Assembly: GCA_963778525.1 (NCBI GenBank)
Contig: CAVZUJ010000008.1
Location: 101,841-165,840, forward strand
Direction: 5' to 3'
Origin: Schlegelella_A sp963778525
Lineage (GTDB): Bacteria; Pseudomonadota; Gammaproteobacteria; Burkholderiales; Burkholderiaceae_C
Length of the DNA: 64,000 bases
Shown piece after piece: positions 1 to 7,714 of the stretch; the first letter of the stretch is position 1, and each line of letters begins with the position of its first letter. Both the position numbers and the translations under genes were made by a program. Below the pieces are notes generated by a model. It did not search any database. It saw only the letters and a program-made list of their open reading frames with translations, and was not told the DNA's origin.

Positions 1-1
1 C

Positions 2-583
2 GTCGAAGGCGCGCCGGCGGTGGGCGCCGGCCTGCTCGTCGCGAACCATATTTCCTGGCTCGACATCATGGTCATCCACGCGGTCGTGCCGCAGGCCCGC
101 TTCGTCTCGAAGGCCGACGTCAAGTCATGGCCGCTGATCTCGCGCCTGGTCGACGCCGGCGGCACGCTCTACCTGGAGCGCGAGCGCAAGCGCGATGCGC
201 TGCGCGTCATCCACGTCATGGCCGACGCCTTGCGTGCGGGCCAGACCGTGGCCATATTTCCGGAAGGAACCACCTCCACCGGCCACGGCCTGCTGCCGTT
301 CCACGCCAACCTGCTGCAGGCGGCGATCTCGACCGGCACGTCGGTCCAGTCGGCCGCGCTGCGCTTTTCCGACGCGACGCATGCGGTCAGCGAAGCGACG
401 GAATTCGTCGGCGCGACGACGCTGCTGGAGAGCCTGTGGAAGACCGCCTGCGGTGACGGCATCGTCGCCCGTCTGGTGTTGCTGCCCGCGCGCGAGTCGG
501 GCGGCATGTCGAGGCGAGAGCTCGCCGAGCAACTGCGCGCCGAGATCGCGGCCGCGCTCGCCGTTCAGCCCGCCGAAGCCTGA
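2..583 (+). CDS. 1-acyl-sn-glycerol-3-phosphate acyltransferase, 5' end outside the window
   Basis: This is the C-terminal part of a PlsC-type acyltransferase, which adds the second acyl chain to lysophosphatidate during membrane phospholipid synthesis. The frame is already open at the left edge, so the start and any N-terminal membrane anchor are missing. Visible family motifs are the catalytic block NHISWLD, a block II-like ERERKRDALRV stretch and the glycerophosphate-binding block FPEGTTS. The 3' end overlaps the convergent gpmA by 19 bases. It could equally be a paralogue acting on ornithine lipids, because the motifs do not separate PlsC from OlsA. Confidence 0.85.
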   Translation, partial: VEGAPAVGAGLLVANHISWLDIMVIHAVVPQARFVSKADVKSWPLISRLVDAGGTLYLERERKRDALRVIHVMADALRAGQTVAIFPEGTTSTGHGLLPFHANLLQAAISTGTSVQSAALRFSDATHAVSEATEFVGATTLLESLWKTACGDGIVARLVLLPARESGGMSRRELAEQLRAEIAAALAVQPAEA

Positions 584-1311
584 CGCGCGACAGCGGCGGC
601 GGCGGCGGCTGCCGCCTCGGCATCGCCCAGGTAGTAGCTGCGAATCGGCTTCAGGCCGTCGTCGAGCTCGTAGACGAGCGGAATGCCGTTCGGGATGTTG
701 AGCCCGACGATGTCGGCATCGGCAATGCCGTCGAGGTACTTGACGAGCGCCCGCATGCTGTTGCCGTGCGCCGAGACGAGCAGCCGCTCGCCGGCGCGGA
801 TCGCCGGCGCCAGCGTGCCGTGCCAGAAGGGCAGGACGCGCGCCACCGTGTCCTTCAGGCATTCGGTGAGCGGCACCTCGCCCGGATCCAGGCCCCGGTA
901 GCGCGGGTCAGCGCGCTCGCTGCGCGGGTCGTCGGGCATCAGCGCCGGCGGCGGCACGTCGTAGCTGCGCCGCCAGGCGAGCACCTGCTCCGCCCCGAAC
1001 TTGCGCGCCGTTTCGGCCTTGTCCAGGCCCTGCAGGGCGCCGTAATGGCGCTCGTTGAGGCGCCAGTCGTTGCGCACCGGCAGCCAGGTCCGGTCCATCG
1101 CATCGAGCGCGTGCCAGAGCGTCCAGGTCGCGCGCTTGAGCACCGAGGTCCAGGCGGCGTCGAACTCGTAGCCTTCGTCCTTGAGCAGGCGTCCGGCCGC
1201 CTTCGCCTGCTCGACACCCTTGGCCGTGAGGTCGACGTCGGTCCAGCCGGTGAAGCGGTTCTCCAGATTCCAGGTCGATTCGCCGTGGCGAACGAGGACG
1301 AGCTTGTGCAT
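565..1311 (-). CDS. gpmA: 2,3-bisphosphoglycerate-dependent phosphoglycerate mutase
   Basis: GpmA interconverts 3- and 2-phosphoglycerate in cytosolic glycolysis and gluconeogenesis. The 248-residue protein has the usual length of the dPGM family. It shows the phosphohistidine motif RHGES (His9), the LNERHYG block (Glu87) and the second catalytic histidine in SAHGNS (His182). The C-terminus carries an unusual alanine run, about residues 232-240, encoded by a GCC-type trinucleotide repeat near 590-612. The gene converges with and slightly overlaps the acyltransferase and is divergent from the rhodanese gene. Confidence 0.97.
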   Translation of the reverse strand: MHKLVLVRHGESTWNLENRFTGWTDVDLTAKGVEQAKAAGRLLKDEGYEFDAAWTSVLKRATWTLWHALDAMDRTWLPVRNDWRLNERHYGALQGLDKAETARKFGAEQVLAWRRSYDVPPPALMPDDPRSERADPRYRGLDPGEVPLTECLKDTVARVLPFWHGTLAPAIRAGERLLVSAHGNSMRALVKYLDGIADADIVGLNIPNGIPLVYELDDGLKPIRSYYLGDAEAAAAAAAAVARQASAG

Positions 1312-1343
1312 CGATGACCCTGCGCAACGCGCCGAAGGGGCGA

Positions 1344-1353
1344 ATTCTATAAT
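1344..1353. promoter_or_regulatory. Overlapping divergent -10-like hexamers between gpmA and the rhodanese gene
   Basis: The 80-base divergent spacer contains the inverted repeat GAATTCTATAATTC. It reads TATAAT on the plus strand (1348-1353) and TAGAAT on the minus strand (1344-1349). Each sits at a plausible distance from the gene it would serve. No convincing -35 box is visible on either side, so the promoter call is tentative. Confidence 0.4.
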
Positions 1354-1391
1354 TCGCGTTTTCCTCGGGCGGGCGCTGCGGCGTTTCGACG

Positions 1392-1808
1392 ATGACTGCG
1401 AATTTCCTGATCCAGAACTGGTATCTCTTCGCGATGGCGATCGTCTCCGGCGGCCTGCTCGCCTGGCCGGCCATCGCCGGCGCCGGCGGCGGCGCGAAGG
1501 TCTCGGCGGCCGATGCGGTGCGCCTCATCAATCGCGAGAAGGCGGTCTTGATCGACGTCAGCGAGCCGGCGGAGTTCGCCGCCGCGCATCCGGTCGGCGC
1601 GCGCAGCGTGCCGCTGGCCGGCCTCGAGGCCTCGCGCGACCTGCCGAAGAACAAGTCGCTGCCGGTCGTCGTCGTGTGTCCGACCGGTTCGCGCGCGCCG
1701 CGTGCCGTCGCGGTGCTGAAGAAGCTCGGCTTCGAGAACGCACAGGTGCTGGCCGGTGGCCTGAGCGGCTGGCGCGCCGCGAACCTGCCGATCGAAAAGA
1801 CTGCCTGA
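1392..1808 (+). CDS. Membrane-anchored rhodanese-like domain protein
   Basis: This 138-residue protein has one N-terminal hydrophobic segment (about residues 10-30) followed by a single rhodanese domain (about 36-134). The active-site loop is CPTGSRAPR with Cys96, which in the family carries a persulfide during sulfur transfer. The anchor suggests activity at the inner membrane. Its natural acceptor is not shown by the sequence. It lies 9 bases upstream of grxC, so the two are probably co-transcribed as a small redox operon. The arrangement just before secB is common in Burkholderiales. Confidence 0.9.
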   Translation: MTANFLIQNWYLFAMAIVSGGLLAWPAIAGAGGGAKVSAADAVRLINREKAVLIDVSEPAEFAAAHPVGARSVPLAGLEASRDLPKNKSLPVVVVCPTGSRAPRAVAVLKKLGFENAQVLAGGLSGWRAANLPIEKTA

Positions 1809-1817
1809 AGGTCGGCG

Positions 1818-2081
1818 ATGCAAGCGGTCAAGATGTACAGCACGGCCTCGTGCCCCTATTGCCTGCGGGCCAAGGCGCTGCTGCGCCAGCGCGGCGTCGA
1901 GGCGATCGACGAGATCCGCGTCGACGACAAACCGGGCGAGCGCGAGGTCATGACGCGCCTCACCCAGCGCCGCACCGTGCCGCAGATCTTCATCGGTGAA
2001 ACCTACGTCGGCGGCTGCGACGAGCTGATGGCGCTCGACCGCGCCGGTGGCCTCGAGCCGCTGCTGGCCGGCACGCCATAA
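1818..2081 (+). CDS. grxC: Glutaredoxin 3
   Basis: GrxC is a small cytosolic dithiol oxidoreductase that uses glutathione to reduce protein disulfides and mixed disulfides. The 87-residue protein has the CPYC active site (Cys12 and Cys15), the cis-proline motif TVP (residues 53-55) and the glutathione-binding GGCDEL block (65-70). Length and motifs match GrxC rather than monothiol glutaredoxins, which carry CGFS. It sits between a membrane rhodanese gene and secB and is followed by a clear intrinsic terminator, so its operon probably ends here. Confidence 0.95.
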   Translation: MQAVKMYSTASCPYCLRAKALLRQRGVEAIDEIRVDDKPGEREVMTRLTQRRTVPQIFIGETYVGGCDELMALDRAGGLEPLLAGTP

Positions 2082-2110
2082 TCGCGGCCCCGGCGCGACC
2101 GCCCGGTACC

Positions 2111-2133
2111 GGCGGCACGCGTGCCGCCTTTCA
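2111..2133 (+). terminator. Intrinsic terminator after grxC
   Basis: A perfect inverted repeat, GGCGGCA-CGCG-TGCCGCC (2111-2128), is followed directly by TTTCATTT. The stem is seven G/C-rich pairs with a four-base loop. It lies 30 bases after the grxC stop and 50 bases before secB, which implies that secB has its own promoter. Confidence 0.75.
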
Positions 2134-2179
2134 TTTCGGCGTCGATATCGCGACGCTCCCTTTTCCTCGAGAGTGACGC

Positions 2180-2659
2180 ATGGCTGAAGACGCTTCCAAG
2201 GCTCCCCTGTTCCAGATCCAGCGGATGTACCTGAAGGATCTGTCGCTCGAGCAGCCCAATTCCCCGCAGGTTCTGCTCGAGCAGGGCTCGCCGCAGGTGG
2301 AGATCAATCTCACGCTCGGCGCCGAGACGATCGGCGAGGGCATGTACGAAGTCACCGTCACCGCCACCGTCACGACGAAGGTCAACGACAAGACGCTCTT
2401 CCTGGTCGAAGCCAAGCAGGGCGGCATCTTCGAGATCCGCAACATTCCCGAGGAGCAGCTGCGCCAGATCCTCGGCATCGCCTGTCCGGGGATCGTCTAT
2501 CCGTACCTGCGCGCGGTGGTCTCCGATATCTGCACCCGCGCCGGCTTTCCGCCGGTGGTGCTGTCCGAAGTCAACTTCCAGGCCATGCACGAAGCGCAGC
2601 AGGCACAGGCGAAGGCCCAGCTGGCAACCGCCACCAACGGCTCGGGCGCGATCAACTAG
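2180..2659 (+). CDS. secB: Protein-export chaperone SecB
   Basis: SecB is a homotetrameric cytosolic chaperone that holds unfolded presecretory proteins and passes them to SecA. The 159-residue protein is close to the E. coli length of 155. It has the family pattern of an N-terminal FQIQRMYLKDLSLEQPN segment, a central beta-rich core and the IACPGIVYPYLR motif before the C-terminal helices. The tail is rich in Ala and Gln. The start at MAEDA follows the grxC terminator. The gpsA gene begins 24 bases downstream, the same pairing seen in many proteobacteria. Confidence 0.97.
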   Translation: MAEDASKAPLFQIQRMYLKDLSLEQPNSPQVLLEQGSPQVEINLTLGAETIGEGMYEVTVTATVTTKVNDKTLFLVEAKQGGIFEIRNIPEEQLRQILGIACPGIVYPYLRAVVSDICTRAGFPPVVLSEVNFQAMHEAQQAQAKAQLATATNGSGAIN

Positions 2660-2683
2660 CGCTCTCACAAAGCGCCAGGGCGC

Positions 2684-3673
2684 ATGAATCTGACGGTGCT
2701 CGGCGCCGGTGCCTGGGGCACGGCGCTCGCCGTTCACGCGTCGGCGACGCATCCGACGCGGCTCTGGGCCCGAGCCGCCTCGCAGGCGGCACAGATGCGC
2801 TCGCTTCGGCGCAATGCGCGCTACCTGCCCGACGTCGCGCTGCCGCCGGCGCTGCAGGTCACCAGCGACTTTCAGGCCGCCTTGCGGCACGCGCGCGGCG
2901 GCCTCGTCGTCATCGCCACGCCGATGGCCGGTCTCGAGGAGATGGTTCGGCGCGCGCGGGCCGACTCGGATGTCGGTCTGCTCTGGCTGTGCAAGGGCTT
3001 CCAGGACGGCACCGGCTGGCTCGGCCATGAAGTGGCCCACGCCGCGGCGCCGGCCAGCCGGGTCGGTGTTCTCTCGGGCCCGAGCTTCGCCATCGAAGTG
3101 GCGCGCGGCCAGCCGACGGCGCTCGTCGCGGCCAGCGCCGATGCGGCGCTGCGCGACGCTGCGGTCACCGCGTTTCATGCCGGAAATATCCGCGTGTATA
3201 CATCGAGCGATCCGGTCGGCGTCGAGGTCGGCGGCGCAGTGAAGAACGTGCTGGCGATCGCGACCGGGATCTGCGACGGCATGGCGCTCGGTCTCAATGC
3301 CCGTGCCGCGCTCGTGACGCGCGGCCTGGCCGAGATGACGCGGCTCGGCGTCGCCCTGGGCGCGCAGGTGCAGACCTTCATGGGCTTGTCCGGCCTCGGC
3401 GATCTGGTGCTCACGACGACCGGCGACCTGTCGCGCAATCGGCGCGTCGGCCTGCGCCTGGCCGAAGGCGTGCCCCTGGCGCGCATCGTGGCCGAGCTGG
3501 GCCATGTGGCCGAAGGCATCTCGAGCGCGCCGATGATCCTGCAGCGCGCCCACGCGCGCGGCATCGACATGCCGATCGTCGCCGCCGTCGTCGAGGTCCT
3601 GGCGGGTCGCCTGGCGCCGGAGCAGGCGCTCGAGCAACTGCTTCGGCGCGACGCCCGCGCCGAAGGCGCCTAG
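2684..3673 (+). CDS. gpsA: Glycerol-3-phosphate dehydrogenase [NAD(P)+]
   Basis: GpsA reduces dihydroxyacetone phosphate to sn-glycerol 3-phosphate, the backbone for phospholipid synthesis. The 329-residue protein has an N-terminal Rossmann motif, GAGAWGTA (residues 7-14), and the substrate-binding GPSFAIEVARG block (132-142). The catalytic lysine is in GGAVKNVLAIATG (Lys187), and the family signature GLSGLGDLVLTTTG follows. It is downstream of secB with a short spacer and is probably co-transcribed. The next gene, trmL, is convergent. Confidence 0.97.
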   Translation: MNLTVLGAGAWGTALAVHASATHPTRLWARAASQAAQMRSLRRNARYLPDVALPPALQVTSDFQAALRHARGGLVVIATPMAGLEEMVRRARADSDVGLLWLCKGFQDGTGWLGHEVAHAAAPASRVGVLSGPSFAIEVARGQPTALVAASADAALRDAAVTAFHAGNIRVYTSSDPVGVEVGGAVKNVLAIATGICDGMALGLNARAALVTRGLAEMTRLGVALGAQVQTFMGLSGLGDLVLTTTGDLSRNRRVGLRLAEGVPLARIVAELGHVAEGISSAPMILQRAHARGIDMPIVAAVVEVLAGRLAPEQALEQLLRRDARAEGA

Positions 3674-3687
3674 GCACTCAACGGGCT

Positions 3688-4158
3688 CTAGAGGCCCGAG
3701 GCGTAGCCGTTCTGGCGCCAGGCCTCGAACACCGCGACGGCCACCGCATTGCTGAGGTTCAGGCTGCGCTGGCCGGCAAGCATCGGCAGCCGCACGTGTT
3801 GGGTGGCCGCGATCGAGTCGCGCACGGACGCCGGCAGGCCAGCCGTCTCCGATCCGAACACCAGCCAGTCGCCCGGGCGCCACGCGACCTCGGCGAAAGG
3901 CCGGGCTCCATGCGTCGTGAAGGCGAACAGCCGGGCCGGGTCGGGCTGCAGCGTCGCCAGCAGCGCCGGCCACGACGCGTGGCGCTGGACGCGGGCGAAC
4001 TCGTGATAGTCGAGCCCGGCTCGGCGCAGCAGACGATCCTCCATCTCGAACCCGAGCGGCTCGACCAGGTGCAGATGCGCGCCGGTGTTGGCGGCCAGCC
4101 GGATGACGTTGCCGGTGTTCGGCGGAATCTCCGGCTCGACCAGGACGATGTGGAACAT
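3688..4158 (-). CDS. trmL: tRNA (cytidine(34)-2'-O)-methyltransferase
   Basis: TrmL methylates the 2'-OH of the wobble cytidine or cmnm5-uridine of leucine tRNAs using S-adenosylmethionine. At 156 residues it is a minimal SPOUT-fold protein. The three SPOUT motifs are visible: NTGNVIRLAANTG near the N-terminus, LVFGSETAGLP in the middle and QRSLNLSNAVAVAVFE near the C-terminus, which together form the trefoil knot. Its start lies four bases from the comF stop on the same strand, so comF and trmL probably share a transcript. Confidence 0.95.
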   Translation of the reverse strand: MFHIVLVEPEIPPNTGNVIRLAANTGAHLHLVEPLGFEMEDRLLRRAGLDYHEFARVQRHASWPALLATLQPDPARLFAFTTHGARPFAEVAWRPGDWLVFGSETAGLPASVRDSIAATQHVRLPMLAGQRSLNLSNAVAVAVFEAWRQNGYASGL

Positions 4159-4162
4159 GGGA

Positions 4163-4897
4163 CTAGGCGTCCTCGGGCCGCGGCGTGCGGGCGACGACCC
4201 AGGCTTCGACGCGGGCAGCGCCGGCCTGCTTGAGCACCCGGGCGATCTCGGCGATCGTGCTGCCCGTCGTCATCACGTCATCGACCACCGCGACGGCCCG
4301 GCCGCGCACTTCGGCGAGCCGGCGCGGCTCGACGGCGAAGGCGTTGCGGACATTGCCGGCGCGTGCCTCGGGCGGCAAGGCGAGCTGATGCGGCGTGTCG
4401 CGGATGCGCAGGAGCAGGCGCGCATCGGCTCGGCCCTCGATGCGCCGGGCGACGCGCCGGGCCAGCTCCCAGGCCTGGTTGTAGCCACGCTCGCGCAGGC
4501 GCGCTTCGCTCAGCGGCACCGGCACGATGAGCGTCGGCATCGCGTCCTCAGCATCGCCGCGCCTGGCCTCGACGATCGCGCTGGCGAGCACGGGTGCAAG
4601 GTCGAGCGCGCCGTGAAACTTGAACGCGGCGATCAGGCGATCCCAGGGAAACGCATAGTCGACGCGGGCGATCGCGGCATCGTACGGGGGCGGCGATGCG
4701 CGGCAAGCGCCGCATACCGCGACGCTCGCCGGAACCGGCAGGGCGCAGCGTTCGCAACGCGGCACGACGGCTGCGAAGCGCGCGCTGCAGGCGGCGCAGA
4801 CGCGGCCCGCACCCCAGTCGTGGCAGACCGCGCACAGGCTCGGCAGGCGCCACGGCGACAAGCCGCGCCATGCGGTGGGCAGCCGCGCTGAAAGCAT
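4163..4897 (-). CDS. comF: ComF family phosphoribosyltransferase-like protein
   Basis: ComF proteins are linked to natural transformation, where they act with the DNA-import machinery in the cytosol. The 244-residue protein has an N-terminal cysteine-rich zinc-finger region (about residues 18-62, with repeated CxxC pairs) and a C-terminal PRTase domain with the PRPP-binding motif VAVVDDVMTTGST. The start at MLSARLPTAW is preferred because the open frame upstream would run across the divergent methyltransferase. It is four bases upstream of trmL. Confidence 0.88.
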   Translation of the reverse strand: MLSARLPTAWRGLSPWRLPSLCAVCHDWGAGRVCAACSARFAAVVPRCERCALPVPASVAVCGACRASPPPYDAAIARVDYAFPWDRLIAAFKFHGALDLAPVLASAIVEARRGDAEDAMPTLIVPVPLSEARLRERGYNQAWELARRVARRIEGRADARLLLRIRDTPHQLALPPEARAGNVRNAFAVEPRRLAEVRGRAVAVVDDVMTTGSTIAEIARVLKQAGAARVEAWVVARTPRPEDA

Positions 4898-4918
4898 CGG
4901 CTCAATATACTGCCCGCC

Positions 4919-5827
4919 ATGGCGGACAACGATCGCGCAAGCGGACGCCGCCTCGATGGCGTGGCGGTCGACAGAGCGTTGCGTCGCCTGGCCGCCGCGC
5001 CCGAGCCGCCCTGGCTGCACCGCGAGGTGGCGCGCCGGCTCGCCGAGCGCCTCGCGCCGATGCGTGCCCAGCCGCTGCGAATCCTCGACTGGTGGGCCGG
5101 CGTTGGCGGTGGCGCGTCGGCGCTGCGCGCGCGCTATCCGAAGGCGAAGGTCGTTGCCGTGGAAGCCGATGCGCGCTGGCACGGCAGTCGGGCCGGTGCG
5201 GCGCGCAAGTCCTGGTGGCCGTTCGGCGGCTCGGCGCCTTCGGCGCTGCTCGCCACCGACGACGACGCGCTTCTCGGCCGCGCCCAGCTCGTCTGGGCGA
5301 ACATGGTGCTGCACGGCGTCGCCGATCCGCCGGCGTTGTTCGGGCGCTGGCAGGGCTTGCTCGAGGTCGACGGCCTGGTCGTCTTTTCATGTCTCGGGCC
5401 AGGCACGCTGCGGGGCCTGCGCGATCTCTACGCGAGCGAGGGCTGGCCGGCGCCGACGCCGGGATTCATCGACATGCACGACCTCGGCGACATGCTTGTC
5501 GAGGCCGGCTTCGCCGATCCGGTTCTCGATCAGGAGACGCTGACGCTGTCGTGGTCGAGCGGCGAGGCGCTTCTCGCCGAGCTGCATCAGCTCGGCGGCA
5601 ATGCAGCGCCTGAGCGTTTTCGTGGCCTGCGCACGCCGGCGTGGCGGCGGCGACTTCTGTCGGCGCTCGAGGCTCGCCAGGCCGGCGACGGCAGGATCGC
5701 GTTGCAGTTCGAGGTCGCCTACGGCCATGCCTTCAAGGCGGCGCCGCGCCTGCGGCCGGGCGAGCCGGTGACTGTCTCGCTGGAGGACATGCGCGCCATG
5801 GTGCGCCGGCCGCCCGCGTCGCGCTGA
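4919..5827 (+). CDS. BioC-like SAM-dependent methyltransferase
   Basis: This 302-residue protein resembles the malonyl-ACP O-methyltransferase BioC, which starts biotin synthesis by masking the malonyl carboxylate. It has an N-terminal VDRALRRLA segment, the SAM-binding block ILDWWAGVGGG (about residues 57-67), and a later VFSCLGPGTLRGLRDLY stretch resembling the BioC post-motif region. Motif I has the unusual WWAGVGGG instead of DxGxGxG. It lies divergent from comF, 22 bases away, as in other Burkholderiales. Whether it acts in biotin synthesis cannot be read from the sequence, since no other bio gene is present. Confidence 0.72.
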   Translation: MADNDRASGRRLDGVAVDRALRRLAAAPEPPWLHREVARRLAERLAPMRAQPLRILDWWAGVGGGASALRARYPKAKVVAVEADARWHGSRAGAARKSWWPFGGSAPSALLATDDDALLGRAQLVWANMVLHGVADPPALFGRWQGLLEVDGLVVFSCLGPGTLRGLRDLYASEGWPAPTPGFIDMHDLGDMLVEAGFADPVLDQETLTLSWSSGEALLAELHQLGGNAAPERFRGLRTPAWRRRLLSALEARQAGDGRIALQFEVAYGHAFKAAPRLRPGEPVTVSLEDMRAMVRRPPASR

Positions 5828-5953
5828 ACGCGTGCGCTAAAATCCTGCGGTTTGGTCGAGGGTATCGAAGGCCCACGACAGCTTTTCGCAGGCCCGGGCC
5901 TGGGCCCAAGCGGCCTGGCGCATCGACAGGTGTCTTCAGGCGACGACCGCAGG

Positions 5954-6487
5954 ATGTCAGTTCTCAGTTTTCAAGCCACCCGCGGTTTCGGACCGGCAGC
6001 GCTTCGCCTTCGCTTCGGCAGCGCCGCGTCGCCAGGCGGCGATTCGGTGCAGTGGCTGCTGCGTCGCAACTGCTCGATTGCGCCCTCGCGGCTCTTCGGC
6101 TTCTACGTATCGCTCTGCTTGCTTTCACTCGTGATCGCGCTGTTCTTCTGGCAGCGCGGCGCGCCGCTGGTGCTGCCTTTTGCAGGTGTCGAGCTGCTTG
6201 CGGTCGGTGCCGCGTTCCTCGCCTGGGCCCGCCACGCCAGCGATCGCGAGAGCCTGGTCCTGCGCCCGGGCCGGCTGAGCGTCGAGTGCCATCTCGGGCG
6301 CCGGATCGAAAAGGCCGAGTTCGCCCCGACCTGGGCGCGCGTCGAGCCGCGTCACGACGACGGCTCGCTCATAGAAATTTCGGGCGAAGGCCGGCAGATC
6401 GCGGTCGGCCGCTTCGTTCGACCCGAACTGCGGCCGGCCCTGGCCGATGAATTGCGTGCAGCCCTGCGTCGTTGTGGCACGGCCTGA
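5954..6487 (+). CDS. DUF2244 domain membrane protein
   Basis: This protein of about 177 residues has two adjacent transmembrane segments (around residues 49-68 and 72-92) after a short cytosolic N-terminus. A beta-rich tail containing RPGRLSVECHLG follows, the layout of the DUF2244 family of unknown function. The open frame extends upstream to 5852. The ATG at 5954 is chosen because it begins a compact N-terminus, but the start is uncertain. The gene immediately precedes coxB and overlaps its longest possible frame, a position often seen next to cytochrome oxidase genes. Confidence 0.75.
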   Translation: MSVLSFQATRGFGPAALRLRFGSAASPGGDSVQWLLRRNCSIAPSRLFGFYVSLCLLSLVIALFFWQRGAPLVLPFAGVELLAVGAAFLAWARHASDRESLVLRPGRLSVECHLGRRIEKAEFAPTWARVEPRHDDGSLIEISGEGRQIAVGRFVRPELRPALADELRAALRRCGTA

Positions 6488-6519
6488 TGAGAATTCGACA
6501 ATTTGACGTGGCAACCCAG

Positions 6520-7683
6520 ATGATGACCATGCGATCCCTTTGGCGTGCGGCGAGGCGGCTTGCCCTGACTCTCGCGACCCTGCTCGCGCTGCCGGTATTC
6601 GCCGCGGGCGATCTACCCGGCGGCCCGGCGGTGAATCAGTTCAACCTGCATCCGCCGGAATCGCCGATCGCCGTCGAGCAGCTCTGGCTGCACAACTTCA
6701 TGCTCGGCATCTGCCTGCTGATCTTCGTGGCGGTGTTCGGCGTGATGTTCTATTCGATCCTCATGCACCGCAAGTCGAAGGGCGCGGTGGCTGCCAACTT
6801 CCACGAGAGCACGACCGTCGAGATCGCATGGACGGTGGTGCCGTTCATCATCGTCATCCTGATGGCGCTGCCGGCGACGAAGACCATCGTCGCGATGAAG
6901 GACACCAGCTCGCCCGACTTGACGATCAAGGTCACCGGCATCCAGTGGAAGTGGGGCTACGACTATCTGAAGGGCGAGGGCCAGGGCATCGGCTTCGTCT
7001 CCACCATCGATCCGGCCCAGCGCGAAATGTCGGATGCCGGCAAGCCGCAGGGCGACGACTACCTGCTCAAGGTCGACAACCCGCTGGTCGTGCCGGTGGG
7101 CAAGAAGATACGCGTCATCACGACCGCCGACGACGTCATCCACGCCTTCTTCGTGCCCTCGCTCGGCGTGCAGGAGACTGCGATTCCCGGCTTCGTGCGC
7201 GACACCTGGTTTCGCGCCGACCACGTCGGCACGTTCTACGGCCAGTGCACGCAGCTCTGCGGCAAGGAGCACTCGTACATGCCGATCCAGGTCAAGGTCG
7301 TCTCGCAGGCCGACTACACCGCCTGGGTCGACGGCAAGATGAAAGAAGCGGCCGCGAAGGCCGACGATCCGAACAAGGTCTGGGACCTGGCCGGCCTCGC
7401 CGCCCGCGGCGAGCAGGTGTACACGGCCAATTGCCAGGTCTGCCACCAGCCGAACGGCAAGGGCGGCAACGGCGTGTTCCCGCTCGACGCCTCGCCGGTC
7501 GTGCTCGACGCCGACAAGGCGAAGCAGATCCAGGTGGTGCTCAACGGCCGCAACGCGATGCCCTCGTGGAAGCAGCTGAGCGACACCGAGATCGCAGCGG
7601 TCATCACCTTCACGAAGAACCACTGGTCGAACGCCACCGGCCAGATCGTGCAGCCATCGGACGTCGCGGCGGCGCGGAAGTGA
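6520..7683 (+). CDS. coxB: Cytochrome c oxidase subunit II with fused cytochrome c domain
   Basis: Subunit II receives electrons from cytochrome c at the binuclear CuA site of the aa3 oxidase. From the chosen start (about 387 residues) there is a signal peptide ending near VFAAG, two transmembrane segments and a periplasmic cupredoxin domain. The CuA ligands are in CTQLCGKEHSYM. A C-terminal cytochrome c domain has heme motif CQVCH and a distal Met in NAMPSW, so this is a caa3-type subunit. The frame stays open back to 6472, but the signal peptide favours a start in the MMTM cluster at 6520-6529. It is the first oxidase gene of the locus. Confidence 0.95.
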   Translation: MMTMRSLWRAARRLALTLATLLALPVFAAGDLPGGPAVNQFNLHPPESPIAVEQLWLHNFMLGICLLIFVAVFGVMFYSILMHRKSKGAVAANFHESTTVEIAWTVVPFIIVILMALPATKTIVAMKDTSSPDLTIKVTGIQWKWGYDYLKGEGQGIGFVSTIDPAQREMSDAGKPQGDDYLLKVDNPLVVPVGKKIRVITTADDVIHAFFVPSLGVQETAIPGFVRDTWFRADHVGTFYGQCTQLCGKEHSYMPIQVKVVSQADYTAWVDGKMKEAAAKADDPNKVWDLAGLAARGEQVYTANCQVCHQPNGKGGNGVFPLDASPVVLDADKAKQIQVVLNGRNAMPSWKQLSDTEIAAVITFTKNHWSNATGQIVQPSDVAAARK

Positions 7684-7714
7684 TTCGTCCGCTCACGCAG
7701 AGGAATACATCGCA

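Noticed and set aside
5838..5843. TAAAAT before the DUF2244 gene, considered as the oxidase-locus promoter.
   Set aside because: No acceptable -35 hexamer lies 16-18 bases upstream.
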